Numbered from the stretch's first letter, positions 8,523 to 15,341 are shown. The stretch: 21,661 nt of DNA from JAHELQ01 sp965603365 (GCA_965603365.1 CBFDCR010000085.1:1-21661); one strand, 5' to 3'. Translations and numbers: made by a program. Notes: generated from the letters alone by a model not told the origin.

Positions 8523-9107
8523 ATGAAAATGAAAGAGAGAGTAATATTGGCTTCCTCATCGCCGCGGCGAAAGGAGTTATTGAAGTTAGTCGGGATCGAG
8601 CCGGAGATCATTGCTCCCCGGGCCGATGAGAAACGTCGTCAGGACGAGTCGGTGGAGGCGTTTTTAAAAAGGGTTACCCTGGCCAAGGGAGACAGCGTCT
8701 ATCGACACGATTTTTACGAGGCGGTGTTAATCAGTTCCGACACCATCGTCTTGTTGGCGGACCGGGTGATCGGCAAGCCGGAAACAAAGGCCGAGGCCCG
8801 TGCCATTATGGAGGCGCTGGCCGACAATGTACATGAAGTCTGGACCGGTGTCGGCCTGTTTTTTCAGGGAGAGAAATATTATGACTATGCCCGCACCAGG
8901 GTCTGTTTTGGCCCCATTGCCCGGCCGGAACTCGATTTTTATATGGAGAACGAAGACTACATGGACAAGGCCGGTGCCTATGCCATCCAGGGGAAAGCAT
9001 CGGTCTTTATCGAAAGGATCGATGGCTGCTTTTTCAACGTCATGGGCTTCCCCCTGAACCTCTTCTTCAACATGCTCAAAAAAATCGGCCTCAACATATA
9101 CAGCTAA
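8523..9107 (+). CDS. maf: Maf family nucleoside triphosphate pyrophosphatase
   Basis: Cytosolic house-cleaning enzyme that hydrolyses dTTP/UTP or modified nucleotides to monophosphates. Family signatures are all visible: the N-terminal LASSSPRRKELL loop, SSDTIVLL...RVIGKP, and the C-terminal AGAYAIQGKASVFIERIDG followed by NVMGFPL. About 194 residues is the normal length. The start is one of TTG 8520, ATG 8523 or ATG 8529; ATG 8523 is chosen, with GAGG at 8508-8511 as a plausible SD. It lies 32 nt after pilR and is probably read through from the pil operon. The exact substrate class (dTTP/UTP versus 7-methyl-GTP type) is not settled here. Confidence 0.93.
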   Translation: MKMKERVILASSSPRRKELLKLVGIEPEIIAPRADEKRRQDESVEAFLKRVTLAKGDSVYRHDFYEAVLISSDTIVLLADRVIGKPETKAEARAIMEALADNVHEVWTGVGLFFQGEKYYDYARTRVCFGPIARPELDFYMENEDYMDKAGAYAIQGKASVFIERIDGCFFNVMGFPLNLFFNMLKKIGLNIYS

Positions 9108-9215
9108 AAGTAAAGCAGAATGAATAGAGTGAAGATTATACTAAAGACCGAAAGAGATGGTTAAAAGACAAAGGTGTCGAAGAGCTGGTAAAAGAGATCG
9201 AAATATTCGTAAGCG

Positions 9216-9419
9216 TCAAACAAACTGCATCCCGAACAAAGGGGCGGACAGGTTTGATGATTGGGCCTTATAAGGCCGCATGTCACCACCGGGAACCCAT
9301 AAAACCAGAAGGTGTTTACTTCTTTCCCACCACTTTTCCATGATTTCCTCTGAAAGGTCTCTAATGTCTTCATCTGTCGCTGCGGATTTTTCAGCAATCT
9401 TTAAGAGGAGCCGTAAGAA
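9216..9419 (-). pseudogene. possible relic reading frame; otherwise gene-free stretch 9108-9400
   Basis: The stretch between maf and the alkyltransferase-like gene has no convincing intact gene. On the minus strand a frame that overlaps the 3' end of the alkyltransferase-like gene reads like real protein (AATDEDIRDLSEEIMEKWW, about 9330-9385), acidic and helical as in many short antitoxins, but has no start codon and ends at 9216. On the plus strand, 9128-9340 is also open (KGVEELVKEIEIFVSVKQ) and lacks an ATG. A perfect 14-bp palindrome GGCCTTATAAGGCC sits at 9264-9277. I do not recognise a family. Confidence 0.25.
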
Positions 9420-9745
9420 TCCTGGTTGGTGGGGCGCCAGAGGTGGTGGGTGAGGTCGATGCGGTCGTCGGTGTCGAAGGGGACGCCTTCGGCTTCTAGA
9501 AGGGCCCGCTGCTCTTCGTAGCCCTGGCCCGGTCTTAAGGATATCTGGCCGCGGCGGTTGACCACCCGGTGCCAGGGGAGCGCGGCCTTCCGGGAGGAGG
9601 CGTGGAGAATCCAGACCACCCCCCGCACGGCCCGGGGATTGCCGGCCAGCGCGGCAACCTGGCCGTAGGTGGCCACCTTGCCGGCAGGTATCGCCCTGAT
9701 AATCCGCTTCACCAGCCCGGCAAACGAATCAACGCCTTCAGCCAT
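9401..9745 (-). CDS. alkyltransferase-like protein (ATL, MGMT-fold without the active Cys)
   Basis: Small DNA-binding protein of the O6-alkylguanine-DNA alkyltransferase fold. The domain (FAGLVKRIIRAIPAGKVATYGQVA...RAVRGVVWIL) is the C-terminal DNA-binding domain of MGMT, but the catalytic PCHR motif reads PWHRV, so the alkyl-accepting cysteine is Trp, as in E. coli YbaZ. ATL proteins bind and flip O6-alkylguanine and pass the lesion to nucleotide excision repair. About 114 residues. ATG 9745 is chosen because a near-consensus promoter ends 6 nt upstream of it; a GTG at 9790 would add 15 residues of poor similarity and lie upstream of that promoter. The gene is divergent from the downstream + strand genes. 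Confidence 0.88.
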   Translation of the reverse strand: MAEGVDSFAGLVKRIIRAIPAGKVATYGQVAALAGNPRAVRGVVWILHASSRKAALPWHRVVNRRGQISLRPGQGYEEQRALLEAEGVPFDTDDRIDLTHHLWRPTNQDSYGSS

Positions 9746-9751
9746 ATTTAC

Positions 9752-9780
9752 ATTGTATGCCCCCGCCCTTAAAATTTCAA
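9752..9780 (-). promoter_or_regulatory. sigma70-type promoter of the ATL gene, predicted leaderless
   Basis: On the minus strand TTGAAA (9780-9775), a 17-bp spacer and TACAAT (9757-9752). Only six bases (GTAAAT) separate the -10 box from ATG 9745, so the predicted transcript starts at the start codon itself. Confidence 0.6.
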
Positions 9781-9826
9781 TATTTTTCACCCCCCATTCC
9801 CACTAAATGAAAAAAAAGATTAACAA

Positions 9827-9855
9827 TTGAAATATTTCGCTATCTTTTATAAAAT
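9827..9855 (+). promoter_or_regulatory. sigma70-type promoter for the small ORF and hydrolase 1
   Basis: TTGAAA at 9827-9832, a 17-bp spacer and TAAAAT at 9850-9855. The -10 box ends 8 nt before ATG 9864, again giving a leaderless geometry. It is divergent from the ATL promoter 47 bp away. Confidence 0.55.
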
Positions 9856-9863
9856 GGGGGCAA

Positions 9864-10024
9864 ATGTTTAATACAAAGACTTATATATTTACCGGACTGG
9901 GCCAGGAGGTAGAGGTCTATGTGGAGCCCCGGAAGGTTTACACAAACGAGCCGGTACGCAGATCGTGGACAGGGTGCAGATCTACCTTCCCCCCAGCAAA
10001 GACATAAAAGGAGAATGTACATGA
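9864..10024 (+). pseudogene. small gene with an apparent one-base frameshift
   Basis: From ATG 9864 the frame reads MFNTKTYIFTGLGQEVEVYV and continues to about residue 31 (9957), then turns into implausible sequence and ends at 10007. From about 9959 a second frame continues plausibly (QIVDRVQIYLPPSKDIKGEC) and stops at TGA 10022-10024, overlapping the hydrolase ATG (10021) in an ATGA. Restoring one base near 9955-9960 would give a protein of about 53 residues directly coupled to the hydrolase. No family is recognised. It could be a true pseudogene, a sequencing error or chance. Confidence 0.4.
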
Positions 10025-10791
10025 ATTCACATAATCAATCTATTTCTCTTTTGGATCATCCGTTGGTGTCGGCCCGGTATTTTTTTCCCCGCCGGGTGAG
10101 TATTGAGAATCCCTTCTGGGTGGAGTGCGGCGATGTCCGGTTGAGCTGCTATTTTTTGCGGGGCCAGCCGGGCGCTAAAACGGTCATCTTCTTTCACGGC
10201 AACGGCGAGGTGGTGGCCGATTACATCGAACTGTTCGTGCCCCTCTTCAGCCAGGTGGGATACGACTGCCTGCTGGCCGAGTACCGGGGCTACGGCATGT
10301 CCGGCGGTTATCCGGCGCTGCAAACGATGCTGGGGGATGTGGCCCACATCGTCGAGGCGGCCGGGGCGCCGCCGGAACAATTGATCCTGTTTGGCCGCTC
10401 CATCGGCTCCATCTATGCCATCCACGGTGCCTATCTGTTTCCCCGGGCTGCCGGATTAATTATCGAGAGCGGCATTGCCCATCTCATGGAGAGATTGCTG
10501 ATCAGGCTAAAGCCCCATGAACTGGGGATCGTCGAGAAGCAATTACAGGAAGAGGTGGATACCCATTTTAACCAGCCGGCCAAACTGGCCAAATATAGAG
10601 GCTCGACCCTTATCCTGCACGCCCGCGGCGACAGCCTGGTGCCCTGGTCCCAGGGCCAGCAGTTACACGACTGGGCACCGCCGCCCAAAACCCTGAAGAT
10701 CTTCGACCAGGGTGACCACAACGACATCTTAGCCGCCAATGCCGAAGCCTACATCCGCCAACTCTACACCTTCTTAGCCCAGCTCAAATAA
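10021..10791 (+). CDS. alpha/beta hydrolase, BEM46/ABHD-like (copy 1)
   Basis: Predicted cytosolic serine hydrolase of 256 residues; substrate unknown. The oxyanion region FFHGNGE, the YRGYGMSGG loop, nucleophile elbow GRSIGS, acid in HARGDSLVP and catalytic His in DQGDHND follow the order seen in BEM46/ABHD13-type hydrolases. No signal peptide. SD AAGGAG lies 7 nt before ATG 10021, and alignment with copy 2 supports this start (ATG-AATTCACAT versus ATG directly before AATCAATC). GC content is higher than in the pil genes. It is an ungapped duplicate of 13864-14625. Confidence 0.85.
   Translation: MNSHNQSISLLDHPLVSARYFFPRRVSIENPFWVECGDVRLSCYFLRGQPGAKTVIFFHGNGEVVADYIELFVPLFSQVGYDCLLAEYRGYGMSGGYPALQTMLGDVAHIVEAAGAPPEQLILFGRSIGSIYAIHGAYLFPRAAGLIIESGIAHLMERLLIRLKPHELGIVEKQLQEEVDTHFNQPAKLAKYRGSTLILHARGDSLVPWSQGQQLHDWAPPPKTLKIFDQGDHNDILAANAEAYIRQLYTFLAQLK
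10033..10791 (+). repeat. 759-bp direct repeat, copy 1 (hydrolase gene)
   Basis: Aligns without gaps to 13867-14625 (constant offset 3834). By eye I count one difference (10074) in the first 514 bases, with 472 identical bases in a row (10075-10546), then about 17 differences in 10547-10788. Homology stops at the stop codon and begins just inside the start codon; flanks are unrelated. Confidence 0.9.
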
Positions 10792-10874
10792 TTTATTTCC
10801 CTCTCTTTTTTTGTCCCAAATGGGGGGGTGGGTTGTTTTTACAATATGATTGTGACAAAGGACAGTGATCAAGG

Positions 10875-11390
10875 ATGAACGATTACGGCGATACTTTTCA
10901 GGAACTGTACGATGGGCATTATAACGATATCTACAAATTTACCTATCGGCTGCTGGGAAACGGTGCCGAAGCCGAAGAGATTACCCAGGAGACCTTTCTT
11001 TGTCTTCACCGGGCCTTGCAAGGCACACTGCGGCACGACAATCTCAAGGGCTGGCTCTTCCGCACCGCCGCCAATATGTGCTACAACCAACTAAAACGGA
11101 AGAAGCGGTACCACCGGGTCCTGGACCACTTGCCCACCGGCCAAAAAAATAGTACCGATTCCAACCCGGTGGAAGCGGAATTCATGAAAGACCAGGAGAT
11201 GGCGTTGATGAGAGTGGCCCTGGATCAATTACCGGTGCGGGACCGGCTGGTATTGATGCTGTACCAGAACGGCCTCTCCTATGCCGATATGGCCCGGGCC
11301 ATCCGGGTAAAAAAGTCATCCTTTCGCAAGATCCTTTACCGGGCCGTCGACAAACTGGCCAGAACAATCAACAGAGGAGGAGACCGATGA
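10875..11390 (+). CDS. ECF-type RNA polymerase sigma factor
   Basis: Extracytoplasmic-function sigma70 family protein, 171 residues. Region 2 spans about 8-75 (FQELYDGHYNDIYKFTYRLL, EAEEITQETF, LKGWLFRTAANMCYNQLKR) and region 4 about 118-165 (LDQLPVRDRLVLMLYQNGLSYADMA... then RVKKSSFRKILYRAVDKL). ATG 10875 is preceded by AAGG directly and AAGGAC 12 nt upstream, so the SD is weak. The stop overlaps the next gene's start (ATGA), the usual arrangement of an ECF sigma factor with its anti-sigma factor. No clear sigma70 promoter was found upstream; a G7 tract lies at 10822-10828. Confidence 0.92.
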   Translation: MNDYGDTFQELYDGHYNDIYKFTYRLLGNGAEAEEITQETFLCLHRALQGTLRHDNLKGWLFRTAANMCYNQLKRKKRYHRVLDHLPTGQKNSTDSNPVEAEFMKDQEMALMRVALDQLPVRDRLVLMLYQNGLSYADMARAIRVKKSSFRKILYRAVDKLARTINRGGDR

Positions 11391-11815
11391 CATGTATCAA
11401 GGATGAAATATTATTGCAATACATCGATAACGAATGCTCTCCGGCACAGGGCAGCAGGATTGCCGCCCATTTATCCGGCTGCGGCCGCTGCCGGGAAGCA
11501 CTTCGGACAATAGAAGATAAAGTCAAACTAATAAAGGAAAAATCCAGTCTACTGGACCCGGAAAATATACCGGAAAAGCGGGTGATACCGCTGCCGACCC
11601 GAGGCAGGCGACAAAGATGGATCATCCCCACTGCAGCCGCGATACTGCTAATCGGGCTGCTGTTTTTTCCCCTATTCTTCCCAGAGTCTCCGCCAGCCAG
11701 AGAACCTCAGCAGGATCTCATTTTTTCCGCCAGCCTGGAGGGGCAGTCGGCCAACACCTATATTTTTAAAGAAACGGAGCCGGAAATGACGGTGATCTGG
11801 ATTGCCAAATTTTAA
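11387..11815 (+). CDS. zinc-finger transmembrane anti-sigma factor
   Basis: 142-residue membrane protein predicted to hold the upstream ECF sigma factor at the inner membrane. The N-terminal ZAS domain has the H28-x3-C32-x2-C35 motif (HLSGCGRC) plus an early Cys (C3). A single membrane segment follows at about 77-97 (WIIPTAAAILLIGLLFFPLF), then a short periplasmic tail of roughly 45 residues. SD GGAGG precedes ATG 11387, which overlaps the sigma stop codon. The signal sensed is unknown; the tail is short for a large sensor domain. Confidence 0.88.
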   Translation: MTCIKDEILLQYIDNECSPAQGSRIAAHLSGCGRCREALRTIEDKVKLIKEKSSLLDPENIPEKRVIPLPTRGRRQRWIIPTAAAILLIGLLFFPLFFPESPPAREPQQDLIFSASLEGQSANTYIFKETEPEMTVIWIAKF

Positions 11816-11829
11816 ACTGGAGGAAACAC

Positions 11830-12696
11830 ATGAAAAGGTTCATCAACATTGTATGGTTACTGTTTTTGCTGGCCGCCGCAGCCGGCTTTGTCCGGGCTAC
11901 CGAATACAAGATCGACAGCCCCAATATCGTGGCCGTTGATTTCAGGCTATACGAGGGTTTCCGGCAAGACCGAAGCGGCGTGGGCGATGTGGTCAGTTCC
12001 TATTACTTGAAAAGTCAATTAACCACCCCGACTCCTAAAGATGTGGATATCGACAGGGAGAAGCAGGCGTTAAAAAAGATCTTCTACTTGAAGGATGTCA
12101 AGCTCATCCACCGCACCGGCATCGTGCTCAAACAGAATAAATGGGAAAACCGTTTCCAGGTCATGGTACTCAACGACCTGGAGTTTCAGGTGCAACTGAG
12201 TCGGGTCTCGGAAGAAGAGAGTGACCGTTTTAAAGTTGAGGTAAAGGAGATGAAGAAGGATGGAAAATCCAGCTCTTTGCTGGATACCGAAATCCTGATG
12301 CCCGGGGAAAAAATTACCTCCCTGGGCTTTGAGAGTTCCGCCGGGAAGATGTACTTCCTCTCCTTCAACCAGCTTAAAAACATACCGCCCCCACCGCCGC
12401 CGCCAAAAATACCCAAACATCCCCCCCAGCCCCAGACGCCAAGATTGATCCACAAGGTGCCGCCCCAATACCCCAGGGAGGCGCTGAAAGCCAGGGTATC
12501 CGGTAAGGTCGTCTTAGAAGTCAACACCGATACGAAAGGACGGGTGATAAAACTCAAGGTGCTCACGGGCCACCCGCTGCTGGCCACCGCAGCCATCGAC
12601 GCGGTCAGGCAGTGGCAGTACGAAGTCCTGCATGTCAACGGCAAACCGACCCCGGCCACATTTCAGGCTACTGTCGATTTTCACCTGAAAAAGTAA
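11830..12696 (+). CDS. secreted TonB C-terminal-domain protein of the ECF operon
   Basis: 288 residues. Signal peptide (MKRFINIVWLLFLLAAAAGF, probable cleavage after FVRA), an N-terminal domain of about 165 residues that I do not recognise, a proline-rich linker with a run of seven prolines (NIPPPPPPPKIPK) and a TonB_C domain (about 215-288) with PQYPREALKARVSGKVVLEV and the WQYEV motif. TonB normally keeps an uncleaved membrane anchor; here the only hydrophobic segment looks like a cleavable signal, so it may be free in the periplasm rather than an ExbBD-driven transducer. SD GGAGG lies before ATG, 14 nt after the anti-sigma gene: third gene of the operon. Confidence 0.82.
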   Translation: MKRFINIVWLLFLLAAAAGFVRATEYKIDSPNIVAVDFRLYEGFRQDRSGVGDVVSSYYLKSQLTTPTPKDVDIDREKQALKKIFYLKDVKLIHRTGIVLKQNKWENRFQVMVLNDLEFQVQLSRVSEEESDRFKVEVKEMKKDGKSSSLLDTEILMPGEKITSLGFESSAGKMYFLSFNQLKNIPPPPPPPKIPKHPPQPQTPRLIHKVPPQYPREALKARVSGKVVLEVNTDTKGRVIKLKVLTGHPLLATAAIDAVRQWQYEVLHVNGKPTPATFQATVDFHLKK

Positions 12697-12712
12697 AACC
12701 AAAAGAACCGAA

Positions 12713-12736
12713 GGGGCCGTGTCCAGGCACGGCCCC
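12713..12736. repeat. hairpin, GTAGGGG-family palindrome / possible bidirectional terminator
   Basis: Perfect 9-bp stem GGGGCCGTG / CACGGCCCC with loop TCCAGG. It lies between the convergent TonB-domain gene and the secreted-protein relic. On the minus strand a T-rich tract (TTCGGTTCTTTTGG) follows, so it could terminate that strand. Its right side, CACGGCCCCTAC, matches the CCCCTAC ends of the palindromes at 15522 and 15715. Confidence 0.6.
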
Positions 12737-13048
12737 TACTCTTTGAGGCGGGTGGCGGTGAAATAGACCTCAGTGGCGTTGTGTTTGGACATCACCACAA
12801 ATTTGTCATCCGTCAGGAAATAAAATATTGAAGTGGTAAAGCCATAGGCCCGGCCCTCTTTCCAGAGTCCCCGGCAGAAGTAATATCGCTTTTTCTTTTT
12901 CTTCTTCCTGGATCTGAGCACCGTGTAAATAAAGGTTTTACTCTTGGGCTGCCGGGAGGTGGCATAGCGATAAAACTTAAAACCCTCTACCCGGCACACA
13001 TAATCAGCGGCCCAGGATCAATCTGGCCCTGACTTCATCGGGCTCGGC
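12728..13048 (-). pseudogene. broken copy of the small secreted protein (see 14988-15413)
   Basis: Near-identical to 14980-15341 except for a 41-bp deletion (equivalent to about 15259-15299 in the intact copy, flanked by a CA microhomology) that shifts the frame. The C-terminal half is still open (from about 12999 to the stop at 12736-12738), but the N-terminal part is out of frame. The signal-peptide region is replaced by unrelated sequence with an in-frame TAA (13049-13051). It should be annotated as a pseudogene rather than an 87-residue protein. Confidence 0.8.
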
Positions 13049-13147
13049 TTATTTGACAGCAAAGTTAACCGGGGCCCCCAGTACCTGCGTGGTCATCATT
13101 ATGGAGCCGAAAGATTATTAATCCAATAATAAAACCCCTTTAAAAAA

Positions 13148-13770
13148 TTATAACATGATGAAAAAAAAGAGCCTTCTAATACTTCTATTTAACCGGTCGA
13201 AATTGCCGTTGGTCTCTCTTTGCCCGCCTTTGCCCACGGTAATCAGGTGTCTCAATTTGCCATAATCCACCCGCACATTCCGGTCCACCAGATCGGCAGG
13301 CACGGAGCGAATTTTAAAATACTCCTTTAAAAAGTAGAGAACCATATCGGCATTGTAGAGCCGCTGAAAGGGATCGCTGTGGGGGGAAAACAGATAATTG
13401 CCGTACCACTCGTCTATGATCCCTTTCAGGTAATCAATATCATGCGAGACGATCCCCACGGATTTGTAATAATTCAACATCTCCCGGACATCGGTTTCGG
13501 TAAACCCCAGCATCTCGTTGAAGCCGGGGTCCAGGGAGATATTCTCGCCGATATTGTAGCCGCTGGTGACATCGTCTAAGGTGATGGGGGAGACCCCGGT
13601 TAAAAACAGGCGGTTGATGGGCGCGTCCATGCCGGAGGTTCCGGCCTTCAACACATTAAAGAACGACCGGAAAAAACCTTCGCCGTGGGTCAGGCTCCGG
13701 TAGGCATCAAAGTTGTCGTACTCGTCGATGGTCACGTACAACTGCCGATGGGAGTCCCGGCACAGTTCCC
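13148..13770 (-). pseudogene. relic of an AAA-ATPase-like / DUF1703 family gene
   Basis: The frame contains the very characteristic family core: Walker-B-like TIDEYDNF, YRSLTHGEGFFRSFFNVLKA, LFLTGVSPITLDDVTSGYNI and ENISLDPGFNEMLGFTETDV. The N-terminal Walker A half is missing, the C-terminal nuclease-like domain is missing, and about ten residues normally lying between DEYDNF and the YRSLTHG motif appear deleted in frame. Upstream the frame runs into the promoter of hydrolase 2, so the first 30 residues are meaningless. Full-length members have several hundred more residues. The gap 13049-13147 holds only short fragments. Confidence 0.8.
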
Positions 13771-13816
13771 TGTCACTTTTACAAATGTCTAAAAAAACCC
13801 CTGATTTGTTGTGTTT

Positions 13817-13845
13817 TTTACAAAAAGGGGGGGATGTGATATAAA
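13817..13845 (+). promoter_or_regulatory. sigma70-type promoter of hydrolase 2 with a G7 tract in the spacer
   Basis: TTTACA at 13817-13822, a 17-bp spacer containing seven G residues (13827-13833) and TATAAA at 13840-13845. SD GAGG at 13855-13858 precedes ATG 13864. This promoter is unrelated to that of hydrolase 1. Confidence 0.55.
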
Positions 13846-13863
13846 TATACACTCGAGGTTTCG

Positions 13864-14625
13864 ATGAATCAATCTATTTCTCTTTTGGATCATCCGTTGG
13901 TGTCGGCGCGGTATTTTTTTCCCCGCCGGGTGAGTATTGAGAATCCCTTCTGGGTGGAGTGCGGCGATGTCCGGTTGAGCTGCTATTTTTTGCGGGGCCA
14001 GCCGGGCGCTAAAACGGTCATCTTCTTTCACGGCAACGGCGAGGTGGTGGCCGATTACATCGAACTGTTCGTGCCCCTCTTCAGCCAGGTGGGATACGAC
14101 TGCCTGCTGGCCGAGTACCGGGGCTACGGCATGTCCGGCGGTTATCCGGCGCTGCAAACGATGCTGGGGGATGTGGCCCACATCGTCGAGGCGGCCGGGG
14201 CGCCGCCGGAACAATTGATCCTGTTTGGCCGCTCCATCGGCTCCATCTATGCCATCCACGGTGCCTATCTGTTTCCCCGGGCTGCCGGATTAATTATCGA
14301 GAGCGGCATTGCCCATCTCATGGAGAGATTGCTGATCAGGCTAAAGCCCCATGAACTGGGGATCGTCGAGAAGCAATTACGAGAAGAGGTGGATACCCAT
14401 TTTAACCAGCCGGCCAAACTGGCCGGCTATAAAGGCGCCAGCCTTATCCTGCACGCCCGCGGCGACAGCCTGGTGCCCTGTTCCCAGGGCCAGCAGTTGC
14501 ACGACTGGGCGCCGCCGCCCAAAACCCTGAAAATCTTCGACCAGGGTGACCACAACGACATCTTAGCCGCCAATGCCGAGGCCTACATCCGCCAACTCTA
14601 CACCTTCTTAGCCCAACTCACTTAA
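13864..14625 (+). CDS. alpha/beta hydrolase, BEM46/ABHD-like (copy 2)
   Basis: 253 residues, same catalytic elements as copy 1 (FFHGNGE, GRSIGS, ARGDSLVP, GDHND), so it should be active. Amino-acid differences from copy 1 all lie in the last third: Q to R, then K-Y-R-G-S-T to G-Y-K-G-A-S, W to C beside the catalytic Asp loop (LVPW to LVPC), and a terminal K to T, apart from the differing N-terminal residues. It has its own promoter and SD and is followed by a DUF5661-type gene. Confidence 0.85.
   Translation: MNQSISLLDHPLVSARYFFPRRVSIENPFWVECGDVRLSCYFLRGQPGAKTVIFFHGNGEVVADYIELFVPLFSQVGYDCLLAEYRGYGMSGGYPALQTMLGDVAHIVEAAGAPPEQLILFGRSIGSIYAIHGAYLFPRAAGLIIESGIAHLMERLLIRLKPHELGIVEKQLREEVDTHFNQPAKLAGYKGASLILHARGDSLVPCSQGQQLHDWAPPPKTLKIFDQGDHNDILAANAEAYIRQLYTFLAQLT
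13867..14625 (+). repeat. 759-bp direct repeat, copy 2 (hydrolase gene)
   Basis: Partner of 10033-10791, same orientation, offset 3834, no indels. Recombination between the copies would delete or duplicate the ECF operon and the two relics between them. Confidence 0.9.
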
Positions 14626-14686
14626 AACAAAATGAAAAGAGAGGATAAAAAGAATTATTTTTATACAAAACACAGGAGGTCGTTTA

Positions 14687-14959
14687 ATGTCTAAAAAATT
14701 TACCTTAGAGGAAGCCGGACAAATCGGTGAGAAATTAGGAATTAAATGGGATCAATTTGATGTAGAACAATTCAGGGATGGCATGAATGTAGAATTAGAG
14801 CACGGTTCCCGTGATCCATTAACGAATGTCACCAATGACGACCCTTTGATGACCGGTAAAATTGCCCTGGCTCATCTCAATGAATTTCCCGATTATTACA
14901 AAAGATTGGAACAAATGGAAAAGGAGGCGGAAGCGTACTGGGAAAATAAAAATAAATAA
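14687..14959 (+). CDS. DUF5661-type small protein
   Basis: 90-residue soluble protein with no signal peptide. The sequence FTLEEAGQIGEKLGIKWDQF, the FRDGMNVELEHG segment with its NVTNDDP motif, and the KIALAHLNEFPDYYKRLEQM helix match the DUF5661 pattern I know; function is unknown. The charged C-terminal helix ends in a Lys/Asn tail. A strong SD AGGAGG precedes ATG 14687. It lies 61 nt after hydrolase 2 and may share its transcript. Confidence 0.8.
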   Translation: MSKKFTLEEAGQIGEKLGIKWDQFDVEQFRDGMNVELEHGSRDPLTNVTNDDPLMTGKIALAHLNEFPDYYKRLEQMEKEAEAYWENKNK

Positions 14960-14979
14960 AATCAGCATCCCTGGACCGT

Positions 14980-15341
14980 CACGGCCCCTACTCTTTGAGG
15001 CGGGTGGCGGTGAAATAGACCTCGGTGGCGTTGTGTTTGGACATCACCACAAATTTGTCATCCGTCAGGAAATAATATATTGAAGTGGTAAAGCCATAGG
15101 CCCGGCCCTCTTTCCAGAGTCCCCGGCAGAAGTAATATCGCTTTTTCTTTTTCTTCTTCCTGGATTTGAGCACCGTGTAAATAAAGGTTTTACCTCTGGG
15201 CTGCCTGGAGGTGGTATAGCGATAAAATTTAAAACCCTCCACCCGGCACACATAATCATCGGTATACTCAAAAACAGCCTCTCCATTGTTAATGGACCAG
15301 CGGCCCAGGATCAACCTGGCCCTGACGTCATCGGGCTCGGC
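14980..15341 (-). repeat. duplicated segment, intact partner of 12728-13048
   Basis: Begins at CACGGCCCCTACTC and ends at GGGCTCGGC (plus-strand text) in both copies. Few substitutions are seen, plus the 41-bp deletion in the other copy. The left boundary coincides with half of a GTAGGGG-type palindrome. Confidence 0.8.

Noticed and set aside
9264..9277. GGCCTTATAAGGCC palindrome as another GTAGGGG-family element
   Set aside because: It lacks the GTAGGGG/CCCCTAC ends and is short enough to be chance.
9919..10020. In-frame N-terminal extension of hydrolase 1 from ATG 9919
   Set aside because: The extension has no counterpart in copy 2, reads as low-quality protein, and the strong SD (AAGGAG) and repeat boundary both support ATG 10021.
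12736..12999. 87-residue minus-strand gene
   Set aside because: It is the open 3' part of a pseudogene whose N-terminal half is frameshifted by a 41-bp deletion relative to the intact copy at 14988.
13789..14259. Long open frame antisense to hydrolase 2 (and 10027-10425 antisense to hydrolase 1)
   Set aside because: Both are mirror frames of a GC-rich gene with catalytic motifs on the plus strand; their similarity to each other simply reflects the duplicated DNA.
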